Part shown: in pieces, positions 43,852-52,408 of the stretch
How the letters are laid out: each line of letters starts with the position of its first letter
How positions within the stretch are numbered: the stretch's first letter is position 1
Assembly (NCBI RefSeq): GCF_000174775.1
Contig: NZ_ACLR01000088.1
Span: 18,367 to 82,366, forward strand
Length of the DNA stretch: 64,000 bases
Direction of reading: 5' to 3'
Source of the DNA: Porphyromonas uenonis 60-3
Lineage (GTDB): Bacteria; Bacteroidota; Bacteroidia; Bacteroidales; Porphyromonadaceae
The notes under the pieces: generated by a model
Seen by the model: the letters and a program-made list of their open reading frames with translations, nothing else
What the model was told of the DNA's origin: nothing
Databases searched by the model: none
Translations under genes and position numbers: made by a program

Positions 43852-45210
43852 CTAGTTCATCGCCCAGATCTCCTCGTCTGTCGGTACGTGGACGTGTGGC
43901 GACATACGAGCGATGCGGGAGATGTTGAGTAGATGCTTGTAGGTGAGGTTCTCTGAGATAGAGTTGTTTCCCCAGCTACCGCAGCCTAGGGTTGTGGTTA
44001 CGGAGAGACCGTTTTGTATAGAACCACCAGCTGTGATCGAGCAGGGAGCGTTGACGATGAGACGTGAGATGGTGATCTCGTCGCCAGCCTTGATGATGTT
44101 ACCCTGATTGTTTGAGTGGATGCCAGCTGTGTGACCACTACCCTCCATCTTGAGGTTGGTATTAGCCAGTTCGATAGCTTCGTCAAAGTGCTTGTAAGGC
44201 AGACAGGTCATCACGGGGCACATCTTCTCCTTGCAGATAGGATCGGCAGTACCGACACCCTTGGCAGGCACGATGAGCATGCGGGTACCCTCGGGTATAG
44301 AGATGCCAGCGAGCTGAGCGATGTGCTTTACGCTCTTGCCGACGACGTCACGGCTGATGGTGCCGTTGACGAAGAGGGTATTGACCATCTTGTCATGCTC
44401 CTCAGCAGGTACGAAGTAAGCTCCGTGATCCTTGAAGGCCTGGAAGATCTCCTCCTTATGCTGCTCAGGATAGATGAAGCACTGCTCACCAGAGCAGATG
44501 ATGCCGTTGTCGAAGATACGTCCGCGGATGATGGTCTCGGCAGCCTCGTTGTAGTCGATATGCTCGTCGAGGATAACCTGTACATTGCCAGCACCGACAC
44601 CAAAGGAGGGCTTGCCTGAGGAGTAAGCTGAGTGTACCATGCCCATACCACCCGTAGCTACTACGACGTCGACGGCAGCCATGAGGTCTTGCGTGGCTTG
44701 GATAGAGGGCTCGGTGACACACTGGATGAGGTTCTCAGGTACGTTGAACTCCTTGAGGCGCTCCAGTATGAGCTGGATGGTATGTGCTGAGCAGTTCTTA
44801 GAGCGTGGGTGTGGAGATACGATGATCGCATTGCGAGTCTTGAGCGCGAAGGCGATATTTGCCATCGGTGTGACGATCGGATTGGTCGTCGGGGTGATAG
44901 CAGCGACGACACCTACGGGCTTAGCGATCTTGATGAGACCGGTCTTCTCGTCGATGTCTAGTACGCCCATACTCTTCTTGCCCTGGAGGTTGCTCCATAC
45001 GCCTTTTGACTTGTTGCGGCACTTAGCCACTTTGTCTTCGTAGACGCCCATCTCGGTCTCGTCGATAGCTTCACGAGCGAGCATCTCAGCATTGTCATAG
45101 ACGACACGACAGAGAGCCTTGACCACCTGGTCTACAGCGTCCTGGTCGAAGCGTGCTTGGTAATCCTTCTGTGCCTCTCGTGCTAGAGAGACCATTTCTT
45201 TAATATCCAT
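43852..45210 (-). CDS. sucD: Succinate-semialdehyde dehydrogenase (CoA-acylating)
   Basis: A 452-residue NAD(P)-linked aldehyde dehydrogenase that reduces succinyl-CoA to succinate semialdehyde. AITPTTNPIVTPMANIAFALKTRNAIIVSPHPRS is the nucleotide-binding region (cited in family terms), NGIICSGEQCFIYPEQ has the catalytic Cys, and GSGHTAGIHSNN is conserved in CoA-acylating members. It is the last gene of the operon, 41 bp after 4hbD, and opens the pathway chemically. The same enzyme set is known from Porphyromonas gingivalis and Clostridium kluyveri. Confidence 0.96.
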   Translation of the reverse strand: MDIKEMVSLAREAQKDYQARFDQDAVDQVVKALCRVVYDNAEMLAREAIDETEMGVYEDKVAKCRNKSKGVWSNLQGKKSMGVLDIDEKTGLIKIAKPVGVVAAITPTTNPIVTPMANIAFALKTRNAIIVSPHPRSKNCSAHTIQLILERLKEFNVPENLIQCVTEPSIQATQDLMAAVDVVVATGGMGMVHSAYSSGKPSFGVGAGNVQVILDEHIDYNEAAETIIRGRIFDNGIICSGEQCFIYPEQHKEEIFQAFKDHGAYFVPAEEHDKMVNTLFVNGTISRDVVGKSVKHIAQLAGISIPEGTRMLIVPAKGVGTADPICKEKMCPVMTCLPYKHFDEAIELANTNLKMEGSGHTAGIHSNNQGNIIKAGDEITISRLIVNAPCSITAGGSIQNGLSVTTTLGCGSWGNNSISENLTYKHLLNISRIARMSPHVHVPTDEEIWAMN

Positions 45211-45251
45211 AGATATGGTTGTTTATAAATTGAATTGTGTGATAGCGTTGT

Positions 45252-46367
45252 TTAGTAGAGAGCCTTGTAGATGTCTCTGATCTCGTCCCGTGTGAGGGGG
45301 GTGTAGTTGTTTGCTAGGAGGCGCTGCTGTGTAGCGATGACCGCATCGGCAAAGCCTTCGATCTCCTCCTCCTTCATGCCGTAGGTGTGAAGTGGGTTCT
45401 TGGCAATCAAGGCTGAGAGTAGTGTGTCGATCTCGTCAAAGAGCGTGGCGGGTGTGCAACCCATCAGCTTGGCGAGCTTCTCCTTGAGGAGCTGCATCTG
45501 ACCAGCTGGAGCTTTGCGCTCGTAAGCCTTAAAGACCTCGGTGAAGAACTGATAGTTTGCCTCTCCGTGGGGTACGTGATAGGTACCACCGAGCGGATAA
45601 GAGAGCGCATGGACGGCACCAACGCCTGCATTGCCGAAGGCGATGCCGGCAAAGTTGCTCGCCATGATCATCTCGCCCATACAGTCGAATCGGTAGTCAG
45701 GTCCTTTGTCTCGGATCTTCTGGAAGACTGGGATGATGATCTGCCAAGCAGCCTCGCTAAAGATAGCGGTGTAGGGGTTGCACTTGGGCGAGAGGAAGGA
45801 CTCGACAGCATGTATGAGCGCATCGATGGCGCTGCATGCGTAAAACTTGAAGGGTAGCCCCTTGAGTAGCTCAGGTATGATGACAGCATTGTCAGCTACG
45901 ATGGCATCATCGGCGAGACCCATCTTCGTCTGGCGGCTCTTGATCTCAGCGATCGATATATTGGTCACCTCGCTACCTGTACCGCAGGTTGTTGGGATGA
46001 TGATGAGTTGCTTCTCCTTGACGAGCGGGATCTTCTTGTCGAAAGCGTCCATCACGTCTGTCAAGCCACGTAGCACGAAGAGCTTGGAGATGTCGATGAC
46101 CGTACCACCGCCTACGGCTATGACACGATCGAAGTCCGTCCCCTGTAGGTCGTGGAGGATCTGATTCATCATCTCCTCTGAGGGCTCCCCTGTGCCGTAG
46201 TGCTCCTGCATGACGAAGTGGCAGGGTAGCTGAGAAGCTTTCATAAAGGGCTCGTAGAGGAAGTCATTGGTGATGACTAGGTCCCGCTCCCCGAGTGCAA
46301 AGGCTTTGGCAAAGTCTGCAAAGGTCTCGAACTGGTCGATGACCGTCTTGAGCTTGAATAGTTGCAT
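45252..46367 (-). CDS. 4hbD: 4-hydroxybutyrate dehydrogenase (iron-type alcohol dehydrogenase)
   Basis: A 371-residue group III (iron-dependent) alcohol dehydrogenase that reduces succinate semialdehyde to 4-hydroxybutyrate. VIAVGGGTVIDISK is the NAD-binding loop, PTTCGTGSEVT a conserved strand, and metal ligands lie in CSAIDALIHAVE and GAVHALSYPLGGTYHVPHGEAN (one Asp, three His). It lies 15 bp downstream of the CoA-transferase gene. Confidence 0.95.
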   Translation of the reverse strand: MQLFKLKTVIDQFETFADFAKAFALGERDLVITNDFLYEPFMKASQLPCHFVMQEHYGTGEPSEEMMNQILHDLQGTDFDRVIAVGGGTVIDISKLFVLRGLTDVMDAFDKKIPLVKEKQLIIIPTTCGTGSEVTNISIAEIKSRQTKMGLADDAIVADNAVIIPELLKGLPFKFYACSAIDALIHAVESFLSPKCNPYTAIFSEAAWQIIIPVFQKIRDKGPDYRFDCMGEMIMASNFAGIAFGNAGVGAVHALSYPLGGTYHVPHGEANYQFFTEVFKAYERKAPAGQMQLLKEKLAKLMGCTPATLFDEIDTLLSALIAKNPLHTYGMKEEEIEGFADAVIATQQRLLANNYTPLTRDEIRDIYKALY

Positions 46368-46382
46368 AGTAAGAATGTATTA

Positions 46383-47669
46383 TTATAGTTTGAATCTTCT
46401 CTTGCACTCCGCCTCTAGCTCGGGGCGGAAATTGGGATGAGCGATAGCAGTCAGTGCTAAGGCTCGCTCACGGAGCGACTTGCCCTTGAGGTGCGCCACG
46501 CCATACTCGGTGACGATGTAGTCTACGTCATTGCGAGAGGTGGTGATGGCTGCGCCCTCTGTGAGTAGGGGTACGATGCGGGAGGCGGTACCTCGGCGAG
46601 CTGTGGAGGGGATAGCGATGATACTACGTCCGCCCTTAGACCAGGCGGCACCACGCACGAAGTCTACCTGTCCGCCGGGACCGCTGAACTGTCGTAAGCC
46701 CATCGCCTCCGAGACGACCTGTCCCATGAGGTCTACCTCGATACAGCTATTGATGCTCACGAGCTGGTCGTTTTGAGCGATGATGCGCGGATCGTTGACA
46801 TAGTTGACGGGGCGCATCTCGATGGTTGGGTTATTGTGCGCAAAGTCGTAGAGCTCTTGCGTACCCATGAGGAAGGTAGCGACCACTTTGTTGGGGTGTA
46901 GCGTCTTGCGCCGGCCCGTTATGGTGTTAGCCTTGATAAGCTTGACGACACCGTCGGAAACCATCTCGGAGTGGATGCCGAGGTCCTTCTTGTCCTTGAG
47001 GAAGAGCAGGACAGCATCAGGTATAGCTCCGATACCTAGCTGGAGCGTGTCGCCATCCTGTATGAGCTCTGCGCAGTTGCGCCCGATAGCCTCCTCGACC
47101 TCTCCGATGCGTGGCAGGTCAAGTGCGTAGAGTGGGTAGTCGGCCTCAACGATATGCGTGAGCTGCGAGATATGTATGAGGTTGTCTCCACCGACGAATG
47201 GCATCTGCTTATTGAGCTCTCCGATGACGACTCGCGCTTGCTCTGCAGCGGGCTTGGTGTAGTCGCAGGAGGTGCCGAAGCTACAGTAGCCCTCCTCGTT
47301 GGGATAAGATAGTTGCACGATGGCAACATCTGGATGAAAGGCTCCTCCGGGCTGCATCATCGAGGGGACCTCGTAGAAGTAGGAGGGGACGAAGTCAGCG
47401 CGCTGCTCATCGACGGCTGGGCGCGTGTTGGCTCCGACGAAGTTGGTCACGAGTCTGAAGTGTCCCTCCATCTCTGGTGCTGTGTAGGGGCTTTCGCCGA
47501 GAGTGACCATGTGGAAGATGCGTACGTTGTGAAAGCGCTCATAGTTTCGCGCTAAGGCAGCGACGCAGGCTTGCGGTACAGCAGCCGCATGAGAGAGGAC
47601 GACGAAGTCACCGTCCTGTATGTGAGAGACCGCTTCGTCGGGAGTAATACTGCTAAATGGGATAGACAT
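46383..47669 (-). CDS. abfT: 4-hydroxybutyrate CoA-transferase
   Basis: A 428-residue class I CoA-transferase that moves CoA from an acyl-CoA such as acetyl-CoA to 4-hydroxybutyrate. LQLGIGAIPDAVL and LGIHSEMVSDGVVKL, with the probable catalytic Glu in HSEM, and YIVTEYGVAHLKGKS match the AbfT/Cat2 group. Its upstream gap of 112 bp holds a heptad tract, the only long gap within the operon. Confidence 0.95.
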   Translation of the reverse strand: MSIPFSSITPDEAVSHIQDGDFVVLSHAAAVPQACVAALARNYERFHNVRIFHMVTLGESPYTAPEMEGHFRLVTNFVGANTRPAVDEQRADFVPSYFYEVPSMMQPGGAFHPDVAIVQLSYPNEEGYCSFGTSCDYTKPAAEQARVVIGELNKQMPFVGGDNLIHISQLTHIVEADYPLYALDLPRIGEVEEAIGRNCAELIQDGDTLQLGIGAIPDAVLLFLKDKKDLGIHSEMVSDGVVKLIKANTITGRRKTLHPNKVVATFLMGTQELYDFAHNNPTIEMRPVNYVNDPRIIAQNDQLVSINSCIEVDLMGQVVSEAMGLRQFSGPGGQVDFVRGAAWSKGGRSIIAIPSTARRGTASRIVPLLTEGAAITTSRNDVDYIVTEYGVAHLKGKSLRERALALTAIAHPNFRPELEAECKRRFKL

Positions 47670-47680
47670 ATAGAGAGAAT

Positions 47681-47713
47681 AGAGGTTAGAGATTAGAAAT
47701 TAGAGGTTAGCTC
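47681..47713. repeat. Heptad tract inside the 4-hydroxybutyrate operon
   Basis: Units AGAGGTT, AGAGATT, AGAAATT, AGAGGTT, AG in phase. It is followed by small repeats (CTAGTAGTTCTAGTGACTC; AAAGCCAACGGCCAAAAGCC) up to the NifU-like gene. It lies in transcribed sequence between two operon genes. Confidence 0.78.
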
Positions 47714-47781
47714 TAGTAGTTCTAGTGACTCTGGTGACACTAGCTAAAAGCCAACGGCCAAAAGCCAATGGCCAGCAAGAG

Positions 47782-48075
47782 TCACTTTCGTATGATCCGG
47801 AGCGCCTCGGCGATGAGCTCGTCGCTGACGCTGTCGTCTACAGTTACCGTTAGGGTGGGGAGAGCGAGTTCGCTGCGCAGAGTCTCCTGCACGACCTCTT
47901 GGATCGTACTACTCAGCGAGGGGCAGGCCTGACAACTCCCCGAGACCTTGACGAAGACTTGCTCGCCAGCCACCCTCAGCAGAGCTATGTCGCCCCCGTG
48001 AGCTAGGAGCTGGGGACGTACATAGCTACTGATGATGGTAGTGATCTCGTCTACCCTAGAGGATAGATCTGTCAT
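47782..48075 (-). CDS. NifU C-terminal-domain (Nfu-type) iron-sulfur scaffold protein
   Basis: A 97-residue protein with the Nfu motif VSGSCQACPSLSSTIQEVV, whose CxxC pair (near residues 52 and 55) binds a transferable [4Fe-4S] cluster, and the preceding LLAHGGDIALLRV typical of NifU C-terminal domains. It lies 12 bp after abfD, whose product needs a [4Fe-4S] cluster, so it may supply that enzyme. Confidence 0.93.
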   Translation of the reverse strand: MTDLSSRVDEITTIISSYVRPQLLAHGGDIALLRVAGEQVFVKVSGSCQACPSLSSTIQEVVQETLRSELALPTLTVTVDDSVSDELIAEALRIIRK

Positions 48076-48087
48076 AATCGGCTAGGA

Positions 48088-49563
48088 CTACTTGCCCTGA
48101 GACTTCTTATCCAGAGAGGTGTCGATATGAGCTATCTGACGAGCCAGCTCCTTCTTTGCCTCCATATTACACTGACGCGAGATCATGATGCGCTGAGCCT
48201 GTGGCGAGCCAGCACCGTGTAGGCTCTCCGTGCGATAGCCTACGGCAGCAGTACCGAGTGTGAGGTTCTCGATCAGACGTAGGATGCGCATACGATTCAC
48301 CGTGTCCGTGCCCTTAGCGCCAGCGAGGTACTTACGTACGAGCGGACCGACCTCCTCGTGCTGCAGATCAGCTTGGCTAGGCATCGTAACCATTAGACCG
48401 CCAGCTATGTCCTCAGCGAGACGAGTTATCTCGTAGGGATAGCGGGTTACATTCTGCTTACATACGTTTGCGAGGAGCATATCGATCAGATAGTTGCCCG
48501 ACTTCGTCTTCTTGCCCTCAGCCGAGCAAGCGATACCACAAGCGTAGAGCGTCTCATTGAGGTGCACCATCTCGATCAGCTTGTCCTTGATGTGCGAAGC
48601 CTTAGGTACGCCATTGTAGTCAGCAGCGAGGGCAGCCGCACCGATGAGGACATCGCCCACACCTACCTTACAGCCACCATAAGACTGACGGTGATAGCCA
48701 GCGAAGCGCTCGACGAGCATGTTGGAGAACTGGTACTCACGGCACATGAAGACACGCTCCATAGGTACGAAGACGTGATCCATGATGAAGAGTGTCTCAT
48801 GACCTCCGAAGGTTGAGTTACCGAGGTCAATGTCGGCGCCCTCCTCCATCTTGCGTGTATCGCAAGACTGGCGACCGTAGATGATGGTAACGCCCTCAGC
48901 GTCACTAGGGATAGCAAAAGAAACGGCGTAGTCTGCATCATCCTCACGCATCGAGCAGGTAGGCATGATCAGGTGCTCGTGCGAATTGACCGAACCGGTC
49001 TGGTGAGCCTTGGCACCCGTGACGACGATACCGTCAGGGCGTATCTCGTTGATGTGTACGTAGAGATCGGGATCCTCCTGCTGTGAGGGAGAGAGACTGC
49101 GGTCACCCTTAGGATCGGTCATAGCACCGTCCACGACGAGGTCATTGTCCTGGCAGTACTGGACATAGTTTCTGAAGCGCTGGTGGTAGTTGGTACCGCA
49201 CGCCTCATCCATCTCGTAGGTGGTAGACCAGATAGCGTTGAAGGCATCCATACCTACACAGCGCTGGAAGCAGCTAGCGGTCTTCTGTCCGAGGAGACGC
49301 TGCATCTTGACCTTCTTGACCAGGTCCTCAGCGCTCTGGTGAATGTGGCAGAAGCGATTGACCGTCTTGCCCGTGATGTTGGAGGTAGCGGTCATCAGGT
49401 CTTTGTACTCCTCCTGCTGAGCCAGCTCATAGGTCATCGCTAGCGAATTGAGAGAGGGGCGGATCATGGGATGATCAACAGGGTTGTCGATCTTCTTGCC
49501 CATGAAGTAGACGTTGAGATGGAGGGCTCTAAGGCTCTCGATGTACTCTTCGCGTGTTTTCAT
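48088..49563 (-). CDS. abfD: 4-hydroxybutyryl-CoA dehydratase / vinylacetyl-CoA isomerase
   Basis: A 491-residue [4Fe-4S], FAD enzyme that dehydrates 4-hydroxybutyryl-CoA to crotonyl-CoA by a radical mechanism. Cluster ligands correspond to Cys98 and Cys102 (ASCFQRC) and the His/Cys of GYHRQSYGGCKVG, close to positions 99, 103, 292 and 299 of the Clostridium aminobutyricum enzyme. FAD-site segments AHQTGSVNSHEHLIMPT and FVPMERVF are present. First large gene of the operon; its start overlaps a small upstream frame by 35 bp, and a cobalamin riboswitch lies about 260 bp upstream. Confidence 0.97.
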   Translation of the reverse strand: MKTREEYIESLRALHLNVYFMGKKIDNPVDHPMIRPSLNSLAMTYELAQQEEYKDLMTATSNITGKTVNRFCHIHQSAEDLVKKVKMQRLLGQKTASCFQRCVGMDAFNAIWSTTYEMDEACGTNYHQRFRNYVQYCQDNDLVVDGAMTDPKGDRSLSPSQQEDPDLYVHINEIRPDGIVVTGAKAHQTGSVNSHEHLIMPTCSMREDDADYAVSFAIPSDAEGVTIIYGRQSCDTRKMEEGADIDLGNSTFGGHETLFIMDHVFVPMERVFMCREYQFSNMLVERFAGYHRQSYGGCKVGVGDVLIGAAALAADYNGVPKASHIKDKLIEMVHLNETLYACGIACSAEGKKTKSGNYLIDMLLANVCKQNVTRYPYEITRLAEDIAGGLMVTMPSQADLQHEEVGPLVRKYLAGAKGTDTVNRMRILRLIENLTLGTAAVGYRTESLHGAGSPQAQRIMISRQCNMEAKKELARQIAHIDTSLDKKSQGK

Positions 49564-49795
49564 AACTTCTTTTCTGTATAAAGTGAATAGAATCGTCGTG
49601 TGTCTGAGTAGGACCCTCGAGATACAGAGCAGAAGTCACGGGCGAGATCACGCGCCTACAGCTTAAAGCAGGCAGTAGGGTGTGGCTGATGACGGTAGAT
49701 ACAACGAGAGGGAGCCTCATAGTCAGTCTTGCTACTATGGACTCTATCACACGTACTATGTGAAGTCGTATCTGTCCCGCTGTCAATCTTTTCAT
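49529..49795 (-). CDS. Possible 88-residue leader ORF between riboswitch and abfD
   Basis: It starts with ATG about 30 nt after the B12 box, as the first gene under a translational riboswitch would, and ends 35 bp inside abfD in another frame. The peptide is basic with a hydrophobic middle (RLTMRLPLVVSTVISHTLLPALSC) and a polar tail; I recognise no family. It could be a coupled leader peptide or simply an open frame in a long leader. Position is the only support. Confidence 0.35.
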   Translation of the reverse strand: MKRLTAGQIRLHIVRVIESIVARLTMRLPLVVSTVISHTLLPALSCRRVISPVTSALYLEGPTQTHDDSIHFIQKRSYENTRRVHREP

Positions 49796-49819
49796 TTTCT
49801 AGCTCTGAAAACAAAAGTC

Positions 49820-50077
49820 CTATGGCACAGGCAGGTCTTCTGACTTCTCCCTAGTTCGTATAGCTCACATTGAGTAGTACAAAACGGACGATACCCTGGG
49901 TCTTCCCATAGCTACCTACGAGACCTTCGCTCGAAGGCTGGTAGGCGGGCGCTACAGTGACATTATCAAGCAGGGTCGCACTTCAGGAGTTACAGCTGAG
50001 AGTACAGTCTTGGCTTCGCACCAAGTTCCCTATTCAGACGGGGTTACAAGATTGGTTGTTCCCTCGTGCACCTATGC
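49820..50077 (-). ncRNA. Cobalamin (B12) riboswitch
   Basis: Read on the minus strand, the leader begins CGGTGCATAGGTGCACGAGG. It then shows the core GGGAACTTGGTGCGAAGCC, ACTGTACTC..CAGCTGTAA, the paired GTCACTGTAGCG / CTATGGGAAGAC segment, and the B12 box AAGTCAGAAGACCTGCCTGT (49845-49826). These fit the conserved cobalamin aptamer. The predicted start site lies just upstream at about 50077. It precedes the abfD operon. Genes under such switches are usually repressed when cobalamin is bound; here they are not B12 genes. Confidence 0.95.
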
Positions 50078-50081
50078 ACCG

Positions 50082-50110
50082 CAAAGGTACATAATATATT
50101 CTAATTCCAA
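50082..50110 (-). promoter_or_regulatory. Promoter of the riboswitch-abfD operon
   Basis: Minus strand TTG (50110-50108) and TACCTTTG (50089-50082), 18 bp apart, just outside the riboswitch 5' end. Confidence 0.78.
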
Positions 50111-50277
50111 CTCATAAGTGTGGAGAGAGATATCTAGACTCCCCAAGTCTTACTGCCTGTGTGTCCCTGTCGCGGGTTATTCATCTCATCGGGCTATCCG
50201 ATCGGCAGGCCTCTACGGGCTCTAGGCGATGGATTCTGCGCATTGCAATATTTTGTACCTTTGTGGCGATAATAGAG

Positions 50278-50351
50278 GGCTCGGTAGCTTAGCTGAATAG
50301 AGCGTCAGATTCCGGTTCTGAAGGTCGTGGGTTTGAATCCCACCCGAGTCA
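50278..50351 (+). tRNA. tRNA-Arg (anticodon CCG)
   Basis: Cloverleaf arms: acceptor GGCTCGG with CCGAGTC (one G-U pair), D-stem GCTT/GAGC, anticodon stem TCAGA/TCTGA with loop TTCCGGT (anticodon CCG, codon CGG), and T-stem GTGGG/CCCAC with TTTGAAT. Discriminator base A at 50351; CCA is not encoded. A -7 box TACCTTTG lies at 50256-50263. Confidence 0.95.
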
Positions 50352-50377
50352 CTTAATACGATTGCTACACAAGCGAA

Positions 50378-50408
50378 AAGGGAGGCCGAGTGTCTCCCTT
50401 CTTTTTTT
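50378..50408 (+). terminator. Terminator after tRNA-Arg
   Basis: Arms AAGGGAG (50378-50384) and CTCCCTT (50394-50400), 9-nt loop, followed by CTTTTTTT. Confidence 0.88.
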
Positions 50409-50498
50409 AGGTCTGATAGTAGGTATGAGGTCGCGTAGCCTCTTGGAGTGTCACCTGATCTGTCTTATGACATAGGATGACTTCGTCTATGGCACTAT

Positions 50499-50671
50499 CA
50501 AGGAAATCGAGCAATGCCTCGGTGGAAATCGCAGAATCTCCACGGAGGGATAAAAAAATTTATCGGAACTTTGATTTGCTTCTTCCGAAGTTTCATTTCA
50601 TTCTTCCGAACTTTTATTTCCCGGCTCCGTGGAGAAATTTCGTTTCCTCACTGGAGATCTCCGATTTCCTC
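50499..50671 (+). repeat. MITE-like intergenic repeat, copy 5 (173 bp)
   Basis: Forward copy between the tRNA-Arg terminator and trpS, bounded by CAAGGAAATCGAGCAATGCC and GAGATCTCCGATTTCCTC. Flanks on both sides resemble those of copy 3. Confidence 0.86.
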
Positions 50672-50805
50672 AGGAGGAATTGCCATCAGCGGGGATCTAG
50701 AAGTGGCTATAAGGTGAGTCTATAGCGCTCCCTAGCTAGACTCTAGCCATATATACCTGGGAGAGGGGATTATCTTGCGTTAGCATCAGTGATCCTTGAG
50801 CACAG

Positions 50806-50837
50806 TTGCTCCAAGAGCGTAAAAAGTACTACCTTTG
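50806..50837 (+). promoter_or_regulatory. Promoter of trpS
   Basis: TTG (50806-50808) and TACCTTTG (50830-50837) with 21 bp between; the ATG of trpS follows 38 bp after the -7 box. Confidence 0.8.
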
Positions 50838-50874
50838 CGCTATAGCTTTATATAACTAACGAGAACGAGATAGT

Positions 50875-51870
50875 ATGGAACGAGTCGTCAGCGGTATCCG
50901 CCCCACTGGTCATCTACATATAGGCAACTACTACGGAGCTATGCGTAGCTTCCTAGAGATGCAGGAGCAGTACGATTGCTACTTTTTCATCGCTGACTGG
51001 CACTCGCTGACGACGCACCCCCACCCAGGGGACATCGTGCAGGATACGGATACGATCCTTGCTGAGTACCTCGCTTGTGGTCTGGACCCGAGCAAGGTGG
51101 TCCTCTACCGCCAGAGCGATGTGCCAGAGGTGCTGGAGCTTTACCTATATCTAAATATGAATGCTTATCTGGGGGAGCTACAGCGCACGACGACCTTTAA
51201 GGAGAAGGCGCGCAAGCAACCAGACAATGTCAATGCGGGTCTGCTGACCTACCCAACGCTGATGGCGGCGGACATCCTACTGCAGCGTGCTGTCAAGGTG
51301 CCTGTGGGCAAGGATCAGGAGCAAAACATGGAGATGGCGCGTCGCTTCGCCCGTCGCTTTAACACGATCTACGGGGTGGAGTACTTTACGGAGCCTGCCT
51401 CGTGGACCGCTATGTCTAAGCCGATCAAGGTGCCTGGGCTCGATGGCTCGGGCAAGATGGGCAAGAGCGAGGGCAATGCGATCTACCTCTACGAGGATGA
51501 CAAGTCTATCTCTAAGAAGGTGATGCGTGCTGTGACGGACGCTGGTCCTACGGAGCCAAACAGCAAGCCTTCGGAGCCTGTGGAGAATCTTTTTACCATT
51601 ATGGATTTGGTCTCTACGCCTGAGACGGTGGCACACTTTCGCCAATGCTATGCGGACTGCTCGATACGCTACGGGGATCTGAAGAAGCAGCTGGCCTCCG
51701 ACCTGATCGCAGCGATAGCCCCAATCCGTGAGCGGATCCTAGAGCTCTCTAGCGACAAGGATCAGCTACACAAGGTGGCTACCGAGGGCGCTATGAAGGC
51801 ACGTGAGAGTGCTCGCAAGACGATCGAAGAGGTCAGAGAGATCATAGGCTTTGCCCCGACACTCCGATAG
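50875..51870 (+). CDS. trpS: Tryptophanyl-tRNA synthetase
   Basis: A 331-residue class I synthetase that charges tRNA-Trp. The HIGH-like motif is HIGNYYG (about 15-21) after GIRPTG, PVGKDQEQN binds the adenylate, and KMGKSEGNAIYL holds the KMSKS-like loop. Length is typical of the bacterial enzyme. A full -33/-7 promoter precedes it, and the DUF3127 gene follows 45 bp later. Confidence 0.97.
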   Translation: MERVVSGIRPTGHLHIGNYYGAMRSFLEMQEQYDCYFFIADWHSLTTHPHPGDIVQDTDTILAEYLACGLDPSKVVLYRQSDVPEVLELYLYLNMNAYLGELQRTTTFKEKARKQPDNVNAGLLTYPTLMAADILLQRAVKVPVGKDQEQNMEMARRFARRFNTIYGVEYFTEPASWTAMSKPIKVPGLDGSGKMGKSEGNAIYLYEDDKSISKKVMRAVTDAGPTEPNSKPSEPVENLFTIMDLVSTPETVAHFRQCYADCSIRYGDLKKQLASDLIAAIAPIRERILELSSDKDQLHKVATEGAMKARESARKTIEEVREIIGFAPTLR

Positions 51871-51915
51871 TACTATCCACTACCGACTAATAACTAAATA
51901 ACTTATAGACTAGAT

Positions 51916-52389
51916 ATGGACAGCAATAATAATCGCCCCAACCCACTCATCGCAAGAGGCACCGTGATACGCATCCTCCCCGTACAGGAGGGGGTCAGTA
52001 AGTCGGGCAACGCTTGGCGCAAGGGCGCTTTTGTCATTGAGACTGAAGCTCAGTATCCACGTACCATCTGCTTCAACATTTGGAATAATCGTATTGACGA
52101 GTTTCCGCTGACGGAGGGTGACCTGGTTGAGGTTCGCTTTGACGTAGAGAGCCGTGAGTATATGGAGCGCTGGTACACAGACGTGACCGCTTACAGTGTC
52201 TCTAAGGTAGACCAGACAGCAGCCGCTGCTCCAGAGGCTGATCCCTTTGCGGGCAAAGCTCCTTACGTAGAGAGTGCCGCTCCTAGCACGGGCTTCGCTT
52301 CGCAAGCTCCTGAGGCTGGCGCGCAGAATCAGTTTGGCGGATCCTTTGACCCAGCCGCTGGAGACAACGCTGACGACCTACCTTTCTAA
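51916..52389 (+). CDS. DUF3127 protein with SSB-like acidic C-terminal tip
   Basis: A 157-residue protein. The N-terminal 95 residues (ARGTVIRILPVQEGVSKSGNAWRKG, FVIETEAQYPRTICFNIW) fit the OB-like DUF3127 domain found in Bacteroidota. A disordered Ala/Pro/Gly-rich linker follows, ending DDLPF, very similar to the DDIPF tip through which SSB recruits partner enzymes. It may bind single-stranded DNA. Encoded 19 bp before rlmH. Confidence 0.85.
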   Translation: MDSNNNRPNPLIARGTVIRILPVQEGVSKSGNAWRKGAFVIETEAQYPRTICFNIWNNRIDEFPLTEGDLVEVRFDVESREYMERWYTDVTAYSVSKVDQTAAAAPEADPFAGKAPYVESAAPSTGFASQAPEAGAQNQFGGSFDPAAGDNADDLPF

Positions 52390-52408
52390 GAGTTAGCCTT
52401 ACATATTT

